From Pseudomonas frederiksbergensis (GTDB lineage: Bacteria; Pseudomonadota; Gammaproteobacteria; Pseudomonadales; Pseudomonadaceae), in contig NZ_MOBR01000006.1 in the NCBI RefSeq assembly GCF_003732705.1, positions 141,975 to 205,974 of the forward strand: a DNA stretch of 64,000 bases. The letters run 5' to 3'. Below, in pieces: positions 15,513-26,482 of the stretch. Within the stretch, counting starts at the first letter, position 1. Every line of letters starts with the position of its first letter. Under the pieces are notes generated by a model. It was not told where the DNA came from. It was given only the letters and a program-made list of their open reading frames with translations, and ran no database searches. The position numbers were made by a program, and so were the translations under genes.

Positions 15513-15602
15513 TTTCGCGGGCAAGCCTCGCTCCTACAGGATTGGAGCGTTACGCGGTGATGTGAACGACACAAAACCGTAGGAGCGAGGCTTGCCCGCG
15601 AA
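15513..15602. repeat. REP pair (GTAGGAGCGAGGCTTGCC type)
   Basis: Inverted REP copies at about 15513-15540 and 15577-15602, directly after the DUF1289 gene; a probable transcript boundary. Confidence 0.85.
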
Positions 15603-15689
15603 GAGGCCTTCACTGCCGCCACATCTCTTGGCCCAACCTCACTCCCTGAAGTACCCTGTGCGCCAAATTGACAGGTATTTTCAAACACC

Positions 15690-16157
15690 ATGCTCTTCCT
15701 GATCACCTACATCAGCAGCGTCGTGCTGATCAACTACGCCTTTTCCACCGCCCCGCACCTGGACATCATCTGGTCAGCCTGGGGCGGGCTGGTGTTTGTG
15801 TTGCGCGACATGGTGCAAACCCGCTTCGGCCACGGTGCCATCGCGGCGATGCTGGCGGCGCTGGTGCTGTCCTACGTGACGTCCGATCCGTCCATCGCCC
15901 TGGCCAGCGCCACGGCGTTCGCGGTGTCCGAGTGCATCGACTGGCTGGTGTTCAGCATTACCAAGCGTCCGTTACACGATCGCCTGTGGATAAGTTCGGC
16001 CCTGAGCATCCCCCTCGACACCTTCATCTTCTTCGGCATGATCGACGCCTTTACCCCGGCCGTGATCCTCACCGCAATGGGTTCGAAGTTCGCCGGTGTG
16101 ACGGTCGTGTGGCTGATCATGGCCTGGCGCCTGCGCAAACAGGCCGTCGCCGGCTGA
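15690..16157 (+). CDS. VUT-like integral membrane protein
   Basis: A 155-residue, strongly hydrophobic protein with about five membrane segments: around 2-18, 25-40, 47-64, 97-118 and 122-143. Motifs such as [13 protein letters not shown] and the acidic [10 protein letters not shown] resemble the VUT/QueT-like family of putative vitamin or queuosine-precursor transporters, which includes YhhQ. It is shorter than YhhQ (about 220 residues), so this is tentative. It stands between a REP pair and purT; a role in uptake is an inference. Confidence 0.6.
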   Translation: MLFLITYISSVVLINYAFSTAPHLDIIWSAWGGLVFVLRDMVQTRFGHGAIAAMLAALVLSYVTSDPSIALASATAFAVSECIDWLVFSITKRPLHDRLWISSALSIPLDTFIFFGMIDAFTPAVILTAMGSKFAGVTVVWLIMAWRLRKQAVAG

Positions 16158-16258
16158 AGCCAAACCCCGCAGTTCATGTAAAATGCCGCGCTTTCTCCCC
16201 ATGGGAAGCGCGCCCGGCGCCGCGACCCTCGATGATCCGCTTCTTTGAGGACCTTCAG

Positions 16259-17440
16259 ATGACCCGTATCGGAACTCCATTGTCGCCAACCGCGACCCGC
16301 GTAATGCTGTGTGGCTGCGGCGAGTTGGGCAAGGAAGTGGTGATCGAGCTGCAACGCCTGGGCGTTGAAGTGATCGCCGTGGATCGCTACGCCAACGCGC
16401 CGGCCATGCAAGTCGCCCATCGCAGCCATGTGATCAACATGCTCGACGGCGCGGCCCTGCGTGCCGTGATCGAAGCCGAGAAACCGCACTTCATCGTGCC
16501 GGAAATCGAAGCCATCGCCACCGCGACCCTGGTGGAACTGGAAGCCGAAGGCTTCACCGTGATCCCGACCGCCCGCGCCACGCAGCTGACCATGAACCGT
16601 GAAGGCATCCGGCGCCTGGCCGCTGAAGAGCTGGACCTGCCGACCTCGCCGTATCACTTTGCCGACACCTTCGAGGACTACAGCAAAGCCGTTGAAGACC
16701 TGGGCTTCCCATGCGTGGTCAAACCGGTCATGAGTTCTTCGGGCAAAGGCCAGAGTCTGCTGCGTAGCGAAGCTGACGTGAAAACCGCGTGGGATTACGC
16801 CCAGGAAGGCGGACGTGCCGGTAAAGGTCGGGTGATCATCGAAGGCTTCATTGACTTCGACTACGAAATCACCCTGCTGACCGTGCGCCACATTGGCGGC
16901 ACCACGTTCTGCGCGCCGGTCGGTCACCGTCAGGAGAAGGGCGATTATCAGGAATCCTGGCAGCCACAAGCCATGAGCCCGATTGCCCTGGCTGAATCCG
17001 AGCGCGTCGCCAAAGCCGTGACCGAAGCCCTGGGTGGCCGTGGTCTGTTTGGTGTCGAGTTGTTCATCAAGGGTGATCAAGTGTGGTTCAGCGAAGTCTC
17101 GCCGCGCCCGCATGACACTGGCCTGGTGACCCTGATTTCCCAGGACCTGTCGCAGTTCGCGCTGCACGCACGGGCGATCCTGGGCCTGCCGATTCCGTTG
17201 ATCCGTCAGTTCGGGCCATCGGCGTCGGCGGTGATCCTGGTGGAAGGGCAGTCGACCCAGACCGCTTTCGCCAACCTGGGTGCTGCGTTGAGCGAACCGG
17301 ACACGGCGTTGCGTCTGTTCGGCAAGCCTGAAGTGAACGGCCAGCGCCGGATGGGCGTGGCGTTGGCGCGGGATGAGTCGATTGAAGCGGCTCGGGCTAA
17401 AGCGACCCGCGCTTCTCAGGCTGTTGTAGTCGAGTTGTAA
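16259..17440 (+). CDS. purT: Formate-dependent phosphoribosylglycinamide formyltransferase
   Basis: A 393-residue ATP-grasp enzyme that formylates GAR using formate and ATP, the folate-independent version of the third step of purine synthesis. Seen: the N-terminal pre-ATP-grasp fold ([15 protein letters not shown]), the ATP-binding segment [14 protein letters not shown], the [11 protein letters not shown] and [17 protein letters not shown] stretches specific to PurT, and [13 protein letters not shown]. The start is the ATG at 16259 with a TTGAGGA ribosome site; the open frame upstream runs antisense-like through the membrane gene. The gene is monocistronic. Confidence 0.95.
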   Translation: MTRIGTPLSPTATRVMLCGCGELGKEVVIELQRLGVEVIAVDRYANAPAMQVAHRSHVINMLDGAALRAVIEAEKPHFIVPEIEAIATATLVELEAEGFTVIPTARATQLTMNREGIRRLAAEELDLPTSPYHFADTFEDYSKAVEDLGFPCVVKPVMSSSGKGQSLLRSEADVKTAWDYAQEGGRAGKGRVIIEGFIDFDYEITLLTVRHIGGTTFCAPVGHRQEKGDYQESWQPQAMSPIALAESERVAKAVTEALGGRGLFGVELFIKGDQVWFSEVSPRPHDTGLVTLISQDLSQFALHARAILGLPIPLIRQFGPSASAVILVEGQSTQTAFANLGAALSEPDTALRLFGKPEVNGQRRMGVALARDESIEAARAKATRASQAVVVEL

Positions 17441-17449
17441 GGCTACAAA

Positions 17450-17556
17450 GATCGTTCCCACGCTCTGCGTGGGAATGCCTCAACGGACGCTCCGCGTCCG
17501 CTTTTGGGACGCGGAGCGTCCCTGGCTGCATTCCCACGCGGAGCATGGGAACGATC
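17450..17556. repeat. Double-palindrome repeat, copy 2
   Basis: Outer arms GATCGTTCCCACGCTCTGCG and its near complement, with an inner GGACGCTCCGCGTCC/GGACGCGGAGCGTCC pair. It lies between the convergent purT and MHS transporter genes, where it can serve as a two-way terminator. Confidence 0.85.
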
Positions 17557-17560
17557 CTTG

Positions 17561-18877
17561 TCAGGCCACCCGATTCAAATCGTTATGCCGTGTCTCTTTC
17601 AGGCACAGCACCGCAATCAAACTCAGCACCGCCGCCCCCGACACATACCCGCCGACATAACTCAAACCCCCCATCGCCACCAGTTTCTGCGCAAAGAACG
17701 GCGCCGCCGAGGCCCCGACAATGCCGCCCAGGTTGTAGGCTGCCGACGCTCCGGTATACCGCACATGGGTCGGAAACAGCTCCGGCAGCAATGCGCCCAT
17801 CGGTGCAAACGTCACGCCCATCAGAAACAGTTCGATGCACAAGAACAGCGCCACACCCCAGGTCGTGCCATGGGTCAGCAGCGGTTCCATCAAGAAGCCG
17901 GACAAAATTGCCAGCACGCCACCGATGATCAGCACCGGTTTGCGCCCGTAACGGTCACTGGCCCAAGCCGACAAAGGCGTGGCCGCAGCCATGAACAGCA
18001 CCGCAAAACACAGCAGGGCGAGGAAGGTTTCGCGGGTGTAGCCGAGGGTCGACACCCCGTAGCTCAGGGAAAATACGGTCGAGATGTAGAACAGCGCGTA
18101 GCAGACCACCATCGATCCGGCACCCAGCAACATCGGCGCCCAGTACTGGCTGAACAACTCGACCAGTGGAATCTTCACCCGCTCCTGGCGCGCCATGGCA
18201 TTGGCGAACACCGGGGTTTCGTGGAGTTTGAGGCGCACGTACAGGCCAACCATCACCAGCACCGCGCTCAGCAAGAACGGAATGCGCCAGCCCCACGAGC
18301 GGAACTGGTCGTCGTTCAGGGTCATGGCCAGGGTCAGGAACAACCCGTTGGCGGCCAGGAAGCCAATCGAAGGGCCGAGTTGCGGGAACATGCCGAACCA
18401 GGCGCGTTTGCCCTTCGGCGCATTCTCCGTCGCCAGCAACGCCGCCCCGCCCCATTCGCCGCCCAATCCCAAGCCTTGGCCGAAACGCAGCACGCACAGC
18501 AGGATCGGCGCCCAGGCCCCGATGCTGTCGTAACCTGGCAGCACGCCAATCAGCGTGGTGCACACGCCCATCAGCAGCAGGGACGCGACCAGGGTCGATT
18601 TGCGCCCGATACGGTCACCGAAGTGGCCAAACAGCGCCGAACCCAGTGGGCGCGCAAGGAAAGCGATGCCGAAGGTGAGAAACGCCGAGAGCATCTGGGC
18701 GGTGCCGGAGGTCTGCGGGAAGAACACTGGCCCGATCACCAGTGCAGCCGCAGTGGCATAGACGTAGAAATCGTAGAACTCGATGGCGGTGCCGATAAAA
18801 CTCGCGGTGGCCACTCGCGTGGCGGAGTTTGTCGGTTGGGCAGGCGTGGTGTCGCTGTAAGCGGTGCTGGTCGTCAT
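17561..18877 (-). CDS. MHS-family MFS transporter
   Basis: A 438-residue, twelve-helix major facilitator of the metabolite:H+ symporter group. The opening ASFIGTAIEFYDFYVYATAAAL, about 25 residues in, is the group hallmark; the loop GHFGDRIGRKSTL between helices 2 and 3 and ASDRYGRKPVL between 8 and 9 are the paired MFS motifs. GLGLGGEWGGAALL also fits MHS (proline/betaine, shikimate, alpha-ketoglutarate porters). The substrate cannot be assigned. The start at 18877 (MTTSTAY) has an AGGGA ribosome site; an ATG at 18898 is possible. Confidence 0.85.
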   Translation of the reverse strand: MTTSTAYSDTTPAQPTNSATRVATASFIGTAIEFYDFYVYATAAALVIGPVFFPQTSGTAQMLSAFLTFGIAFLARPLGSALFGHFGDRIGRKSTLVASLLLMGVCTTLIGVLPGYDSIGAWAPILLCVLRFGQGLGLGGEWGGAALLATENAPKGKRAWFGMFPQLGPSIGFLAANGLFLTLAMTLNDDQFRSWGWRIPFLLSAVLVMVGLYVRLKLHETPVFANAMARQERVKIPLVELFSQYWAPMLLGAGSMVVCYALFYISTVFSLSYGVSTLGYTRETFLALLCFAVLFMAAATPLSAWASDRYGRKPVLIIGGVLAILSGFLMEPLLTHGTTWGVALFLCIELFLMGVTFAPMGALLPELFPTHVRYTGASAAYNLGGIVGASAAPFFAQKLVAMGGLSYVGGYVSGAAVLSLIAVLCLKETRHNDLNRVA

Positions 18878-19050
18878 GCGGTGATCCCTGACAGTCATGC
18901 TCCAGTGGAGCGAATTATTATGGTCGAACACCCAGGGATGTGGGTTTAACGCAGCGTGCGGGTAGCACTGGGGTAGGGCGGGGCTTGGGTAAGCGGCTCG
19001 ATTATAGGAAGGCGGCTAACGATCAAACAAGGGGGCAAGGGGTGGTGGTG

Positions 19051-19193
19051 GCTTTTGTGGCGAGGGGGTTTACCCCCGTTCGGCTGCGAAGCAGTCGTAA
19101 AGTCGACGGACGCGGTGCATCAGATTAAACACGGTTGCAGGTTTTGGCACTGCTTCGCAGCGCAACGGGGGTAAACCCCCTCGCCACAAAAGC
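19051..19193. repeat. 30-bp perfect inverted repeat (GGCGAGGGGGTTTACCCCCGTT type)
   Basis: 19051-19080 and 19164-19193 are exact reverse complements, with secondary pairing inside. It occupies most of the 337-bp gap between the MHS transporter and the CorC-like gene; nothing else was seen there. Confidence 0.85.
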
Positions 19194-19214
19194 TCCTTTC
19201 CACAAGGGGCCGTG

Positions 19215-20456
19215 TCAGATTTTGGCGAGGGCCGGCACCGAACTGGTATGCCAGACCATCACCCGCGTTACCCGGTTATCCTCGGTTTCGAGAATCTCCA
19301 GTCGATAACGCCCGATCTTCAGGCAAACCGCGCTTTCCGGAATGGTTTCCAGCGCTTCGGTCACCAAGCCGTTGAGGGTTTTCGGGCCATCGCTGGGCAA
19401 GTGCCAGCCCAGGCTCTTGTTCAGGTCGCGAATCGATGCCGCGCCATCGATCACCAATCGGCCGTCGGCCTGTGGGTGGATGTGCGGGTTGTCCAGGCTG
19501 TGTTCGCTCTCGAACTCGCCGACGATTTCTTCGAGGATATCTTCCAGGGTGACGATGCCGAGCACTTCGCCGTACTCGTCCACCACCATGCCCAAACGTC
19601 GCTGTTGCTTGTGGAAGTTCAGCAATTGCAGCTGCAGCGGCGTGCTTTCCGGCACGAAATACGGTTCGTGGCAGGCCGCCAGCAACGCTTCGACGGTCAG
19701 GTTGGAGTCCGGCAATAGATGGCGGATCTGCCGGGTATTGAGCACCGCTTCGACCTGGTTGATGTCGCTGTGGAACACCGGCAGGCGCGTGCGCCGGTTG
19801 TTGCGCAGCTGCTGCGTGATTTCTTCGAGAGAATCATCGAGGTTGATCCCGTCGACGTCACTGCGCGGCACCAGGATGTCGTTGACCGTGATGTTGTCCA
19901 GCGCATGAATGCCCGACAGCGCGTGCGGGCGGGAGGGCGCGTGTTCGTGTTCATCGTGGCGATCCGCCGGCGCTTCGTCTTCGCTTTGCTGCACCACTTT
20001 GGCTTTGCGGCCGAACGGACGCATCAGCAATTGACTGACGCCGTTGAGCAGCCACGCGGCGGGGTAGATGATTTTCAGCGGCGCGCCGAGCAGAGTATTG
20101 CCCAGGTTGAGGATGGCGTCCGGATAGCGCACGGCGAGGGTGCGCGGCAGGTAGTCGGCAAACACCAGCAGGATCACGCCGGCGCCGACACACGCTGCCC
20201 ATGGACCGTTTTCCGCCCAGGTGAAAATCGCCAGCAAGGTGCTGATGACCATCACCAGCGCGCGGCACAGGGTGTTACAGAGGATCAGGCTGTTCAGCGG
20301 AAAGCTCAGCTTCGCCAGGGGCTTGTCGCTCGCCCGTGAGGCGGTACGTTGGGCCAGCAGGTGCTGCTGCGCGACTTCGATGGCGGTAAACAGCCCCGAC
20401 CACAAAATCAGCAGGGCGATCACTGCGAGCATCGGCCCTATGGGCAAGTCGTCCAT
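19215..20456 (-). CDS. HlyC/CorC (CNNM) family membrane protein with CBS domains
   Basis: A 413-residue protein: DUF21/CNNM transmembrane domain (about 1-145, four hydrophobic segments), a CBS pair (about 190-310, with RRTRLPVFHSDINQVEAVLN and VVDEYGEVLGIVTLEDILEEIVGEF split across the second CBS), and a CorC_HlyC C-terminal domain (about 325-410). Relatives are involved in magnesium/cobalt efflux or resistance. The partner gene 12 bp upstream in the same direction encodes a YpjD-like protein and ffh diverges from both, the same ffh-ypjD-yfjD neighbourhood as in enterobacteria. Confidence 0.88.
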   Translation of the reverse strand: MDDLPIGPMLAVIALLILWSGLFTAIEVAQQHLLAQRTASRASDKPLAKLSFPLNSLILCNTLCRALVMVISTLLAIFTWAENGPWAACVGAGVILLVFADYLPRTLAVRYPDAILNLGNTLLGAPLKIIYPAAWLLNGVSQLLMRPFGRKAKVVQQSEDEAPADRHDEHEHAPSRPHALSGIHALDNITVNDILVPRSDVDGINLDDSLEEITQQLRNNRRTRLPVFHSDINQVEAVLNTRQIRHLLPDSNLTVEALLAACHEPYFVPESTPLQLQLLNFHKQQRRLGMVVDEYGEVLGIVTLEDILEEIVGEFESEHSLDNPHIHPQADGRLVIDGAASIRDLNKSLGWHLPSDGPKTLNGLVTEALETIPESAVCLKIGRYRLEILETEDNRVTRVMVWHTSSVPALAKI

Positions 20457-20468
20457 TATTGCCGCCCG

Positions 20469-21281
20469 TCAGATGTGCAGAATGTATTCACGGACCAGCT
20501 TGCTGCCGAAATAGGCCAGCATCAGCAGGCAGAAACCGGCGAGGGTCCAGCGGATCGCCTTGTGTCCGCGCCAGCCAAGGCGATTACGGCCCCACAGCAA
20601 CACGCTGAACACGATCCAGGCCAGGCAGGCCAGCAACGTCTTGTGCACCAGATGCTGGGCAAACAGGTTGTCGACGAACAGCCACCCGGAGATCAACGAC
20701 AGCGACAGCAGGGTCCAACCGGCCCAAAGGAAACCGAACAGCAGGCTTTCCATGGTTTGCAGCGGCGGGAAGTTCTTGATCAGCCCGGACGGGTGCTTGT
20801 GCTTGAGCTGGTGATCTTGCACCAACAGCAGCAACGCCTGGAACACCGCGATGGTGAACATGCCGTAGGCCAGGATCGACAAAAGAATGTGAGCGAGGAT
20901 GCCTGGCTCTTCGTCGATGATCTGCACCGTACCGGCGGGAGCGAACTGTGCCAGCAGGACCGTTGCCAGCCCTAGCGGGAACAGCAAGACCAGCAAATTC
21001 TCTACCGGGATCCGCGAGCAGGCCAGGAGGGTCAGGGCGATGACCGCAGCGGCAATCAGGCTGGCAGCGCTGAAGAAGTCCAGGCCCAGGCCAATCGGCG
21101 TCAGCAGATGGGTAAACAGGCTGGCACTGTGAGCCAGCACGGCCAGTACGCCGAGCGTGACCAGCAGGCGCTTGTTCGCCTTGGCACCGGAGGCCAGGCG
21201 AGTGCCTTGATAGAGAGTCGCAGCGGCATATAAGCAGGCGGCGGCGAGGGTGGTTAGCAAACTGGGTGACAAGGGGAGCAT
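20469..21281 (-). CDS. CcsA/YpjD-family inner membrane protein
   Basis: A 270-residue protein with about eight membrane helices that matches the cytochrome c assembly (CcsA/CcmC-like) family, YpjD branch. The histidine and tryptophan context (GILAHILLSILAYGMF, SLISGWLFVDNLF, HLVHKTLLACLAW) resembles the haem-handling core of CcsA proteins. A cytochrome role for YpjD is not established. The start at the ATG 21281 has an AGGATTT ribosome site; the frame is open further upstream to 21455 but that covers the ffh promoter region. Operon with the CorC-like gene. Confidence 0.85.
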   Translation of the reverse strand: MLPLSPSLLTTLAAACLYAAATLYQGTRLASGAKANKRLLVTLGVLAVLAHSASLFTHLLTPIGLGLDFFSAASLIAAAVIALTLLACSRIPVENLLVLLFPLGLATVLLAQFAPAGTVQIIDEEPGILAHILLSILAYGMFTIAVFQALLLLVQDHQLKHKHPSGLIKNFPPLQTMESLLFGFLWAGWTLLSLSLISGWLFVDNLFAQHLVHKTLLACLAWIVFSVLLWGRNRLGWRGHKAIRWTLAGFCLLMLAYFGSKLVREYILHI

Positions 21282-21365
21282 AAATCCTGTTAGGCAAGCC
21301 CGAAAGGCGCTGAGTTTGGCATAGAACCCACATGGCACGAAAGACCATAGAACCTGACAGCGAGG

Positions 21366-21394
21366 TGTCCGCCAGACGCAGTCTTCGCTATAAT
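21366..21394 (+). promoter_or_regulatory. Putative sigma-70 promoter of ffh
   Basis: A perfect -10 hexamer TATAAT lies at 21389-21394, about 98 bp before the ffh ATG. The -35 position 17 bp upstream (TGTCCG) is weak, so the call is tentative. Confidence 0.35.
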
Positions 21395-21491
21395 CCGCGA
21401 CCTGCCCACGCCGCAGGCTCGCCGAGCACATGTTTATTCCGGTCTGGGCCGCCATTATCCCGGTCTACACAGGGCCTGAAAGGATCGCGCA

Positions 21492-22868
<1,377 letters not shown>

Positions 22869-22875
22869 AGAATCC

Positions 22876-22948
22876 GCGCCGGCAGCGATGTCGGCGCAGA
22901 CCCACAGCGATGTGGGATCTCCAGCAAACCCGCACTTGGCGGGAGCTG
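22876..22948 (+). other. Three consecutive hairpins after ffh
   Basis: GCGCCG 22876-22881 pairs with CGGCGC 22892-22897; CCCACA 22901-22906 pairs with TGTGGG 22911-22916 around a GCGA tetraloop; CCCGC 22929-22933 pairs with GCGGG 22939-22943, extended by CAGC/GCTG outside. No T-run follows, so these are not standard terminators. They may stabilise the 3' end of the ffh transcript. Confidence 0.5.
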
Positions 22949-23018
22949 ACTGGCCGTTTTCAACGACGGCTCTATAGCAAATCTTGATGGCGACCGAAAG
23001 GCTGCCGGAAAAAGACAT

Positions 23019-23046
23019 TTGCAAAAGTCCGGATATTCCTTAGAAT
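23019..23046 (+). promoter_or_regulatory. Sigma-70 promoter of the rpsP operon
   Basis: TTGCAA at 23019-23024 and TAGAAT at 23041-23046 with a 16-bp spacer, about 72 bp before the rpsP start. The match and position suit the strong promoter expected for a ribosomal protein operon. Confidence 0.6.
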
Positions 23047-23118
23047 ATGCGGCCTTTCGGGCACCTATGCCCGCTGTGCCTTTAGATTTGCAGCACCGAC
23101 TACAGGAACGATGTTCAC

Positions 23119-23370
23119 ATGCTAACAATCCGTCTTGCCCTTGGCGGCTCCAAAAAGCGCCCGTTTTACCACTTGACCGTAACCGACAGCCGCAACCCGC
23201 GCGACGGTTCGCACAAGGAACAGGTTGGTTTCTTCAACCCTGTTGCTCGTGGTCAAGAAGTTCGTCTGTCCGTGAACCAAGAGCGCGTAGCCTACTGGCT
23301 GAGCGTTGGTGCACAACCTTCTGAGCGTGTTGCTCAGTTGTTGAAGGATGCATCTAAGGCTGCGGCCTGA
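23119..23370 (+). CDS. rpsP: 30S ribosomal protein S16
   Basis: The 83-residue small-subunit protein. [20 protein letters not shown] is the diagnostic N-terminus, followed by [18 protein letters not shown]. Length is normal. It is first in the conserved rpsP-rimM-trmD-rplS operon; the rimM start follows after 5 bp. Ribosome site CAGGAACG precedes the ATG. Confidence 0.97.
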   Translation: MLTIRLALGGSKKRPFYHLTVTDSRNPRDGSHKEQVGFFNPVARGQEVRLSVNQERVAYWLSVGAQPSERVAQLLKDASKAAA

Positions 23371-23375
23371 GCAAT

Positions 23376-23912
23376 ATGAACGCGACGCCTGCCATTGCTG
23401 ATGATTTGATCGTTATCGGCAAGATTTATTCTGTTCACGGCGTTCGCGGCGAAGTGAAGGTTTACTCCTTTACTGATCCGACTGAAAACCTGTTGCAATA
23501 CAAAACCTGGACGCTCAAGCGCGAAGGCAATGTGAAACAGGTCGAGCTGGTCAGCGGACGCGGGAACGACAAGTTCCTGGTCGCAAAGCTCAAGGGTCTT
23601 GATGATCGTGAAGAAGCTCGTCTTCTGGCCGGTTATGAGATCTGCGTGCCGCGCAACCTGTTCCCTGAATTGACCGACGGCGAGTACTACTGGTACCAGC
23701 TGGAAGGTCTGAAGGTTATTGATCAACTCGGGCAACTGCTCGGGAAAATCGATCATCTTCTGGAAACCGGCGCCAATGATGTAATGGTGGTCAAGCCTTG
23801 CGCTGGCAGCCTGGATGATCGCGAACGCCTGTTGCCCTATACGGAGCAATGCGTGTTGGCCGTCGACCTTGCCGCAGGCGAGATGAAGGTGGAATGGGAT
23901 GCGGACTTCTAA
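23376..23912 (+). CDS. rimM: Ribosome maturation factor RimM
   Basis: A 178-residue 30S assembly factor that binds S19. The N-terminal RimM domain opens with [20 protein letters not shown] and the C-terminal PRC-barrel part includes [12 protein letters not shown] and [10 protein letters not shown]. Length is normal. The stop is 2 bp before the GTG start of trmD, so translation is coupled. Confidence 0.97.
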   Translation: MNATPAIADDLIVIGKIYSVHGVRGEVKVYSFTDPTENLLQYKTWTLKREGNVKQVELVSGRGNDKFLVAKLKGLDDREEARLLAGYEICVPRNLFPELTDGEYYWYQLEGLKVIDQLGQLLGKIDHLLETGANDVMVVKPCAGSLDDRERLLPYTEQCVLAVDLAAGEMKVEWDADF

Positions 23913-23914
23913 GC

Positions 23915-24667
23915 GTGGCTAACTTGCGCGTAGAAGTGATCAGTTTGTTTCCCGAGATGTTCTCCGCCATCAGCGAGTACGGCATCACCAGTCGTGCGGT
24001 GAAACAGGGGCTGTTGCAGCTTACCTGTTGGAATCCGCGAGACTACACGACGGATCGACATCACACTGTGGACGATCGCCCATTTGGCGGTGGCCCGGGC
24101 ATGGTGATGAAGATCAAGCCCCTGGAAGATGCTCTGGTTCAGGCCAAGGCAGCAGCCGGGGAGGCGGCGAAGGTAATTTACCTGTCCCCCCAAGGCCGTC
24201 AGCTGACTCAGTCGGCGGTCCGCGAGTTGGCGAATCTGGATGCATTGATCCTGATTGCCGGCCGCTATGAAGGCATTGACGAGCGTTTTATTGATGCTCA
24301 CGTCGATGAAGAGTGGTCGATTGGCGACTATGTACTGTCTGGCGGCGAGCTGCCGGCGATGGTCCTGATCGATGCGGTTACACGACTGCTGCCTGGAGCT
24401 TTAGGGCATGCAGACTCCGCCGAGGAAGATTCCTTTACGGATGGTCTGCTGGATTGCCCGCACTACACCCGACCGGAGGTGTATGCGGATCAGCGTGTTC
24501 CCGACGTGTTGCTTAGTGGCAATCACGCGCATATCCGGCGTTGGCGTTTACAGCAGTCCCTTGGTAGGACCTTTGAACGACGCGCCGATCTTCTGGAAAG
24601 CCGCTCGCTTTCTGGAGAAGAGAAGAAGCTGCTCGAGGAATACATCCGCGAGCGGGACGATAGTTAA
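23915..24667 (+). CDS. trmD: tRNA (guanine37-N1)-methyltransferase
   Basis: A 250-residue SPOUT methyltransferase that makes m1G37 in tRNAs and prevents +1 frameshifting. The start is the GTG at 23915 ([16 protein letters not shown]), just after rimM; longer versions of the frame would overlap rimM. Knot motifs are present: [15 protein letters not shown] and [16 protein letters not shown], plus the [11 protein letters not shown] loop with its conserved prolines and glycines. Length matches the family. Confidence 0.97.
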   Translation: MANLRVEVISLFPEMFSAISEYGITSRAVKQGLLQLTCWNPRDYTTDRHHTVDDRPFGGGPGMVMKIKPLEDALVQAKAAAGEAAKVIYLSPQGRQLTQSAVRELANLDALILIAGRYEGIDERFIDAHVDEEWSIGDYVLSGGELPAMVLIDAVTRLLPGALGHADSAEEDSFTDGLLDCPHYTRPEVYADQRVPDVLLSGNHAHIRRWRLQQSLGRTFERRADLLESRSLSGEEKKLLEEYIRERDDS

Positions 24668-24712
24668 CAACGTATCGATGGTAAATCCGACGATTTACCT
24701 TAGGAGCACAGC

Positions 24713-25063
24713 ATGACTAACAAAATCATTCTTGCACTCGAAGCAGAGCAGATGACCAAAGAGATCCCTACCTTTGCCCCGGGCGACACTGTTGTCGTTC
24801 AGGTGAAAGTGAAGGAAGGCGACCGTTCGCGTCTGCAAGCGTTCGAAGGTGTTGTTATCGCCAAGCGTAACCGCGGCGTAAACAGTGCATTCACCGTTCG
24901 CAAAATCTCCAACGGTGTTGGCGTAGAGCGTACTTTCCAGACCTACAGCCCGCAAATCGACAGCATGGCCGTTAAACGTCGCGGTGACGTACGTAAAGCC
25001 AAGCTGTACTACCTGCGTGACCTGTCCGGTAAAGCAGCTCGCATCAAGGAAAAACTGGCTTAA
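24713..25063 (+). CDS. rplS: 50S ribosomal protein L19
   Basis: The 116-residue large-subunit protein at the 30S-50S bridge. Signatures: [36 protein letters not shown] and the C-terminal [28 protein letters not shown] provides the ribosome site. It is the last gene of the operon and is followed by a strong terminator at 25082-25109. Confidence 0.97.
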   Translation: MTNKIILALEAEQMTKEIPTFAPGDTVVVQVKVKEGDRSRLQAFEGVVIAKRNRGVNSAFTVRKISNGVGVERTFQTYSPQIDSMAVKRRGDVRKAKLYYLRDLSGKAARIKEKLA

Positions 25064-25081
25064 GTCCAGCTTCCGATGCAG

Positions 25082-25109
25082 AAAAAAGCAGCCTTCGGGC
25101 TGCTTTTTT
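25082..25109 (+). terminator. Rho-independent terminator of the rpsP operon
   Basis: Stem AAAAAAGCAGCC (25082-25093) with GGCTGCTTTTTT (25098-25109) around a TTCG loop; the T-run is inside the stem, 18 bp after rplS. Confidence 0.95.
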
Positions 25110-25143
25110 GTTGCCTGCGATTTACCCGATACAACCCTTACCC

Positions 25144-25234
25144 GTAGGAGCGAGGCTTGCCCGCGAAGACGGACTTACATTCAACATTGATGTTGGCTGA
25201 TATGACGCCTTCGCGGGCAAGCCTCGCTCCTACA
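25144..25234. repeat. REP pair (GTAGGAGCGAGGCTTGCC type)
   Basis: Inverted REP copies at about 25144-25167 and 25208-25234, between the rplS terminator and xerD. Confidence 0.85.
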
Positions 25235-25328
25235 GGTGATCATGCCGTCACCGCAATTGCATCTGGCACTGTGAAGGCCTGTCCGGCTATGAAAGACTTG
25301 CCCTCAGTTTCCCGTGACCTGAGTCTCT

Positions 25329-26225
25329 ATGCCCGCCATCGACCACCCCCTGATAGACCAATTCCTCGACGCGCTGTGGCTGGAAAAAGGCCTGTCCGAT
25401 AACACTCGCGATGCCTATCGCAGCGATCTGGCCCTGTTCAACGGCTGGTTGCAGGAAAAAAACCTGGAGCTGATCAACGCTGGTCGTGAATTGATCCTCG
25501 ACCACTTGGCCTGGCGCCTCGAACAAAACTACAAACCCCGCTCCACCGCACGATTTCTCTCCGGCGTACGTGGCTTTTATCGCTATCTGTTGCGGGAAAA
25601 ACTGATCGCCGTCGATCCGACCTTGCGTGTCGACATGCCACAACTGGGTAGGCCGTTGCCCAAATCCTTGTCGGAAGCCGACGTTGAGGCGTTGCTGAAT
25701 GCACCGGACTTGAGCGAAGCCATCGGCCAGCGTGACCGCGCCATGCTGGAAGTGCTGTACGCCTGCGGCCTGCGGGTGACCGAGTTGATCAGCCTGACCC
25801 TGGAGCAGGTCAACTTGCGTCAAGGTGTGTTGCGCGTGATGGGCAAGGGCAGCAAGGAGCGGCTGGTGCCGATGGGCGAGGAGGCGATTGTCTGGGTCGA
25901 GCGCTACCTGCGTGACGGCCGTGGCGAGCTGCTCGGCGGGCGGCCCAGTGACGTCATGTTCCCGAGCCAGCGCGGCGAGCAAATGACCCGCCAGACCTTC
26001 TGGCACCGCATCAAGCATCAGGCCAAGGTCGCCGGGATCGGCAAGTCGCTATCGCCGCACACCCTGCGTCACGCCTTCGCCACGCACCTGCTCAACCACG
26101 GCGCCGACCTGCGGGTAGTGCAAATGCTGCTCGGCCATAGCGACCTGTCGACCACCCAGATCTACACCCACGTCGCCCGTGCCCGCTTGCAAGACCTGCA
26201 CGCCAAACACCATCCGCGCGGCTGA
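25329..26225 (+). CDS. xerD: Tyrosine recombinase XerD
   Basis: The 298-residue site-specific recombinase that, with XerC and under FtsK control, resolves chromosome dimers at dif. An N-terminal SAM-like core-binding domain (about 5-90) precedes the catalytic domain, in which all active-site residues are seen: Arg149 (CGLRVTEL), Lys173, His244 and Arg247 ([12 protein letters not shown]), His270 ([11 protein letters not shown]) and the nucleophile Tyr279 (IYTHV). Length is typical of XerD. dsbC follows downstream after a REP pair, the xerD-dsbC order also found in E. coli. Confidence 0.95.
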   Translation: MPAIDHPLIDQFLDALWLEKGLSDNTRDAYRSDLALFNGWLQEKNLELINAGRELILDHLAWRLEQNYKPRSTARFLSGVRGFYRYLLREKLIAVDPTLRVDMPQLGRPLPKSLSEADVEALLNAPDLSEAIGQRDRAMLEVLYACGLRVTELISLTLEQVNLRQGVLRVMGKGSKERLVPMGEEAIVWVERYLRDGRGELLGGRPSDVMFPSQRGEQMTRQTFWHRIKHQAKVAGIGKSLSPHTLRHAFATHLLNHGADLRVVQMLLGHSDLSTTQIYTHVARARLQDLHAKHHPRG

Positions 26226-26238
26226 CCGTGTCCCCCTT

Positions 26239-26328
26239 ATGGGAGCGGGCTTGCTCGCGAATACGGTGTGTCAGTTACAGATGATATCGACTGACCCAAC
26301 GCCTTCGCGAGCAACCCCGCTCCCACAG
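26239..26328. repeat. REP pair (GGGAGCGGGCTTGCTCGCGAA variant)
   Basis: Inverted copies at about 26239-26262 and 26304-26328 between xerD and dsbC. The rest of this 257-bp gap shows nothing further. Confidence 0.8.
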
Positions 26329-26482
26329 AAAAGGGGGACATCCTCGATGTCGTGCATCACCCGCATTCGGCCCCACCAGCCTTATGTGGTAGGCTTTGCC
26401 GGTTTGCACGATGGGCGATTATGACCCGGTGTTTCGGCACGGGCGTTCTGATCGTCCCATTTGTCCGCCTTCAGGAGTTCTC

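Noticed and set aside
15872..17461. Minus-strand frame of 529 codons
   Set aside because: It is antisense to purT and the membrane protein gene, both with clear family matches.
19051..19193. Perfect 30-bp inverted repeat considered as insertion-sequence ends
   Set aside because: Only about 80 bp lie between the arms, no TA or other target duplication was seen, and the motif fits a REP-like family.
23849..23914. Upstream extension of trmD
   Set aside because: It would overlap rimM by more than 60 bp; the family N-terminus begins exactly at the GTG at 23915.
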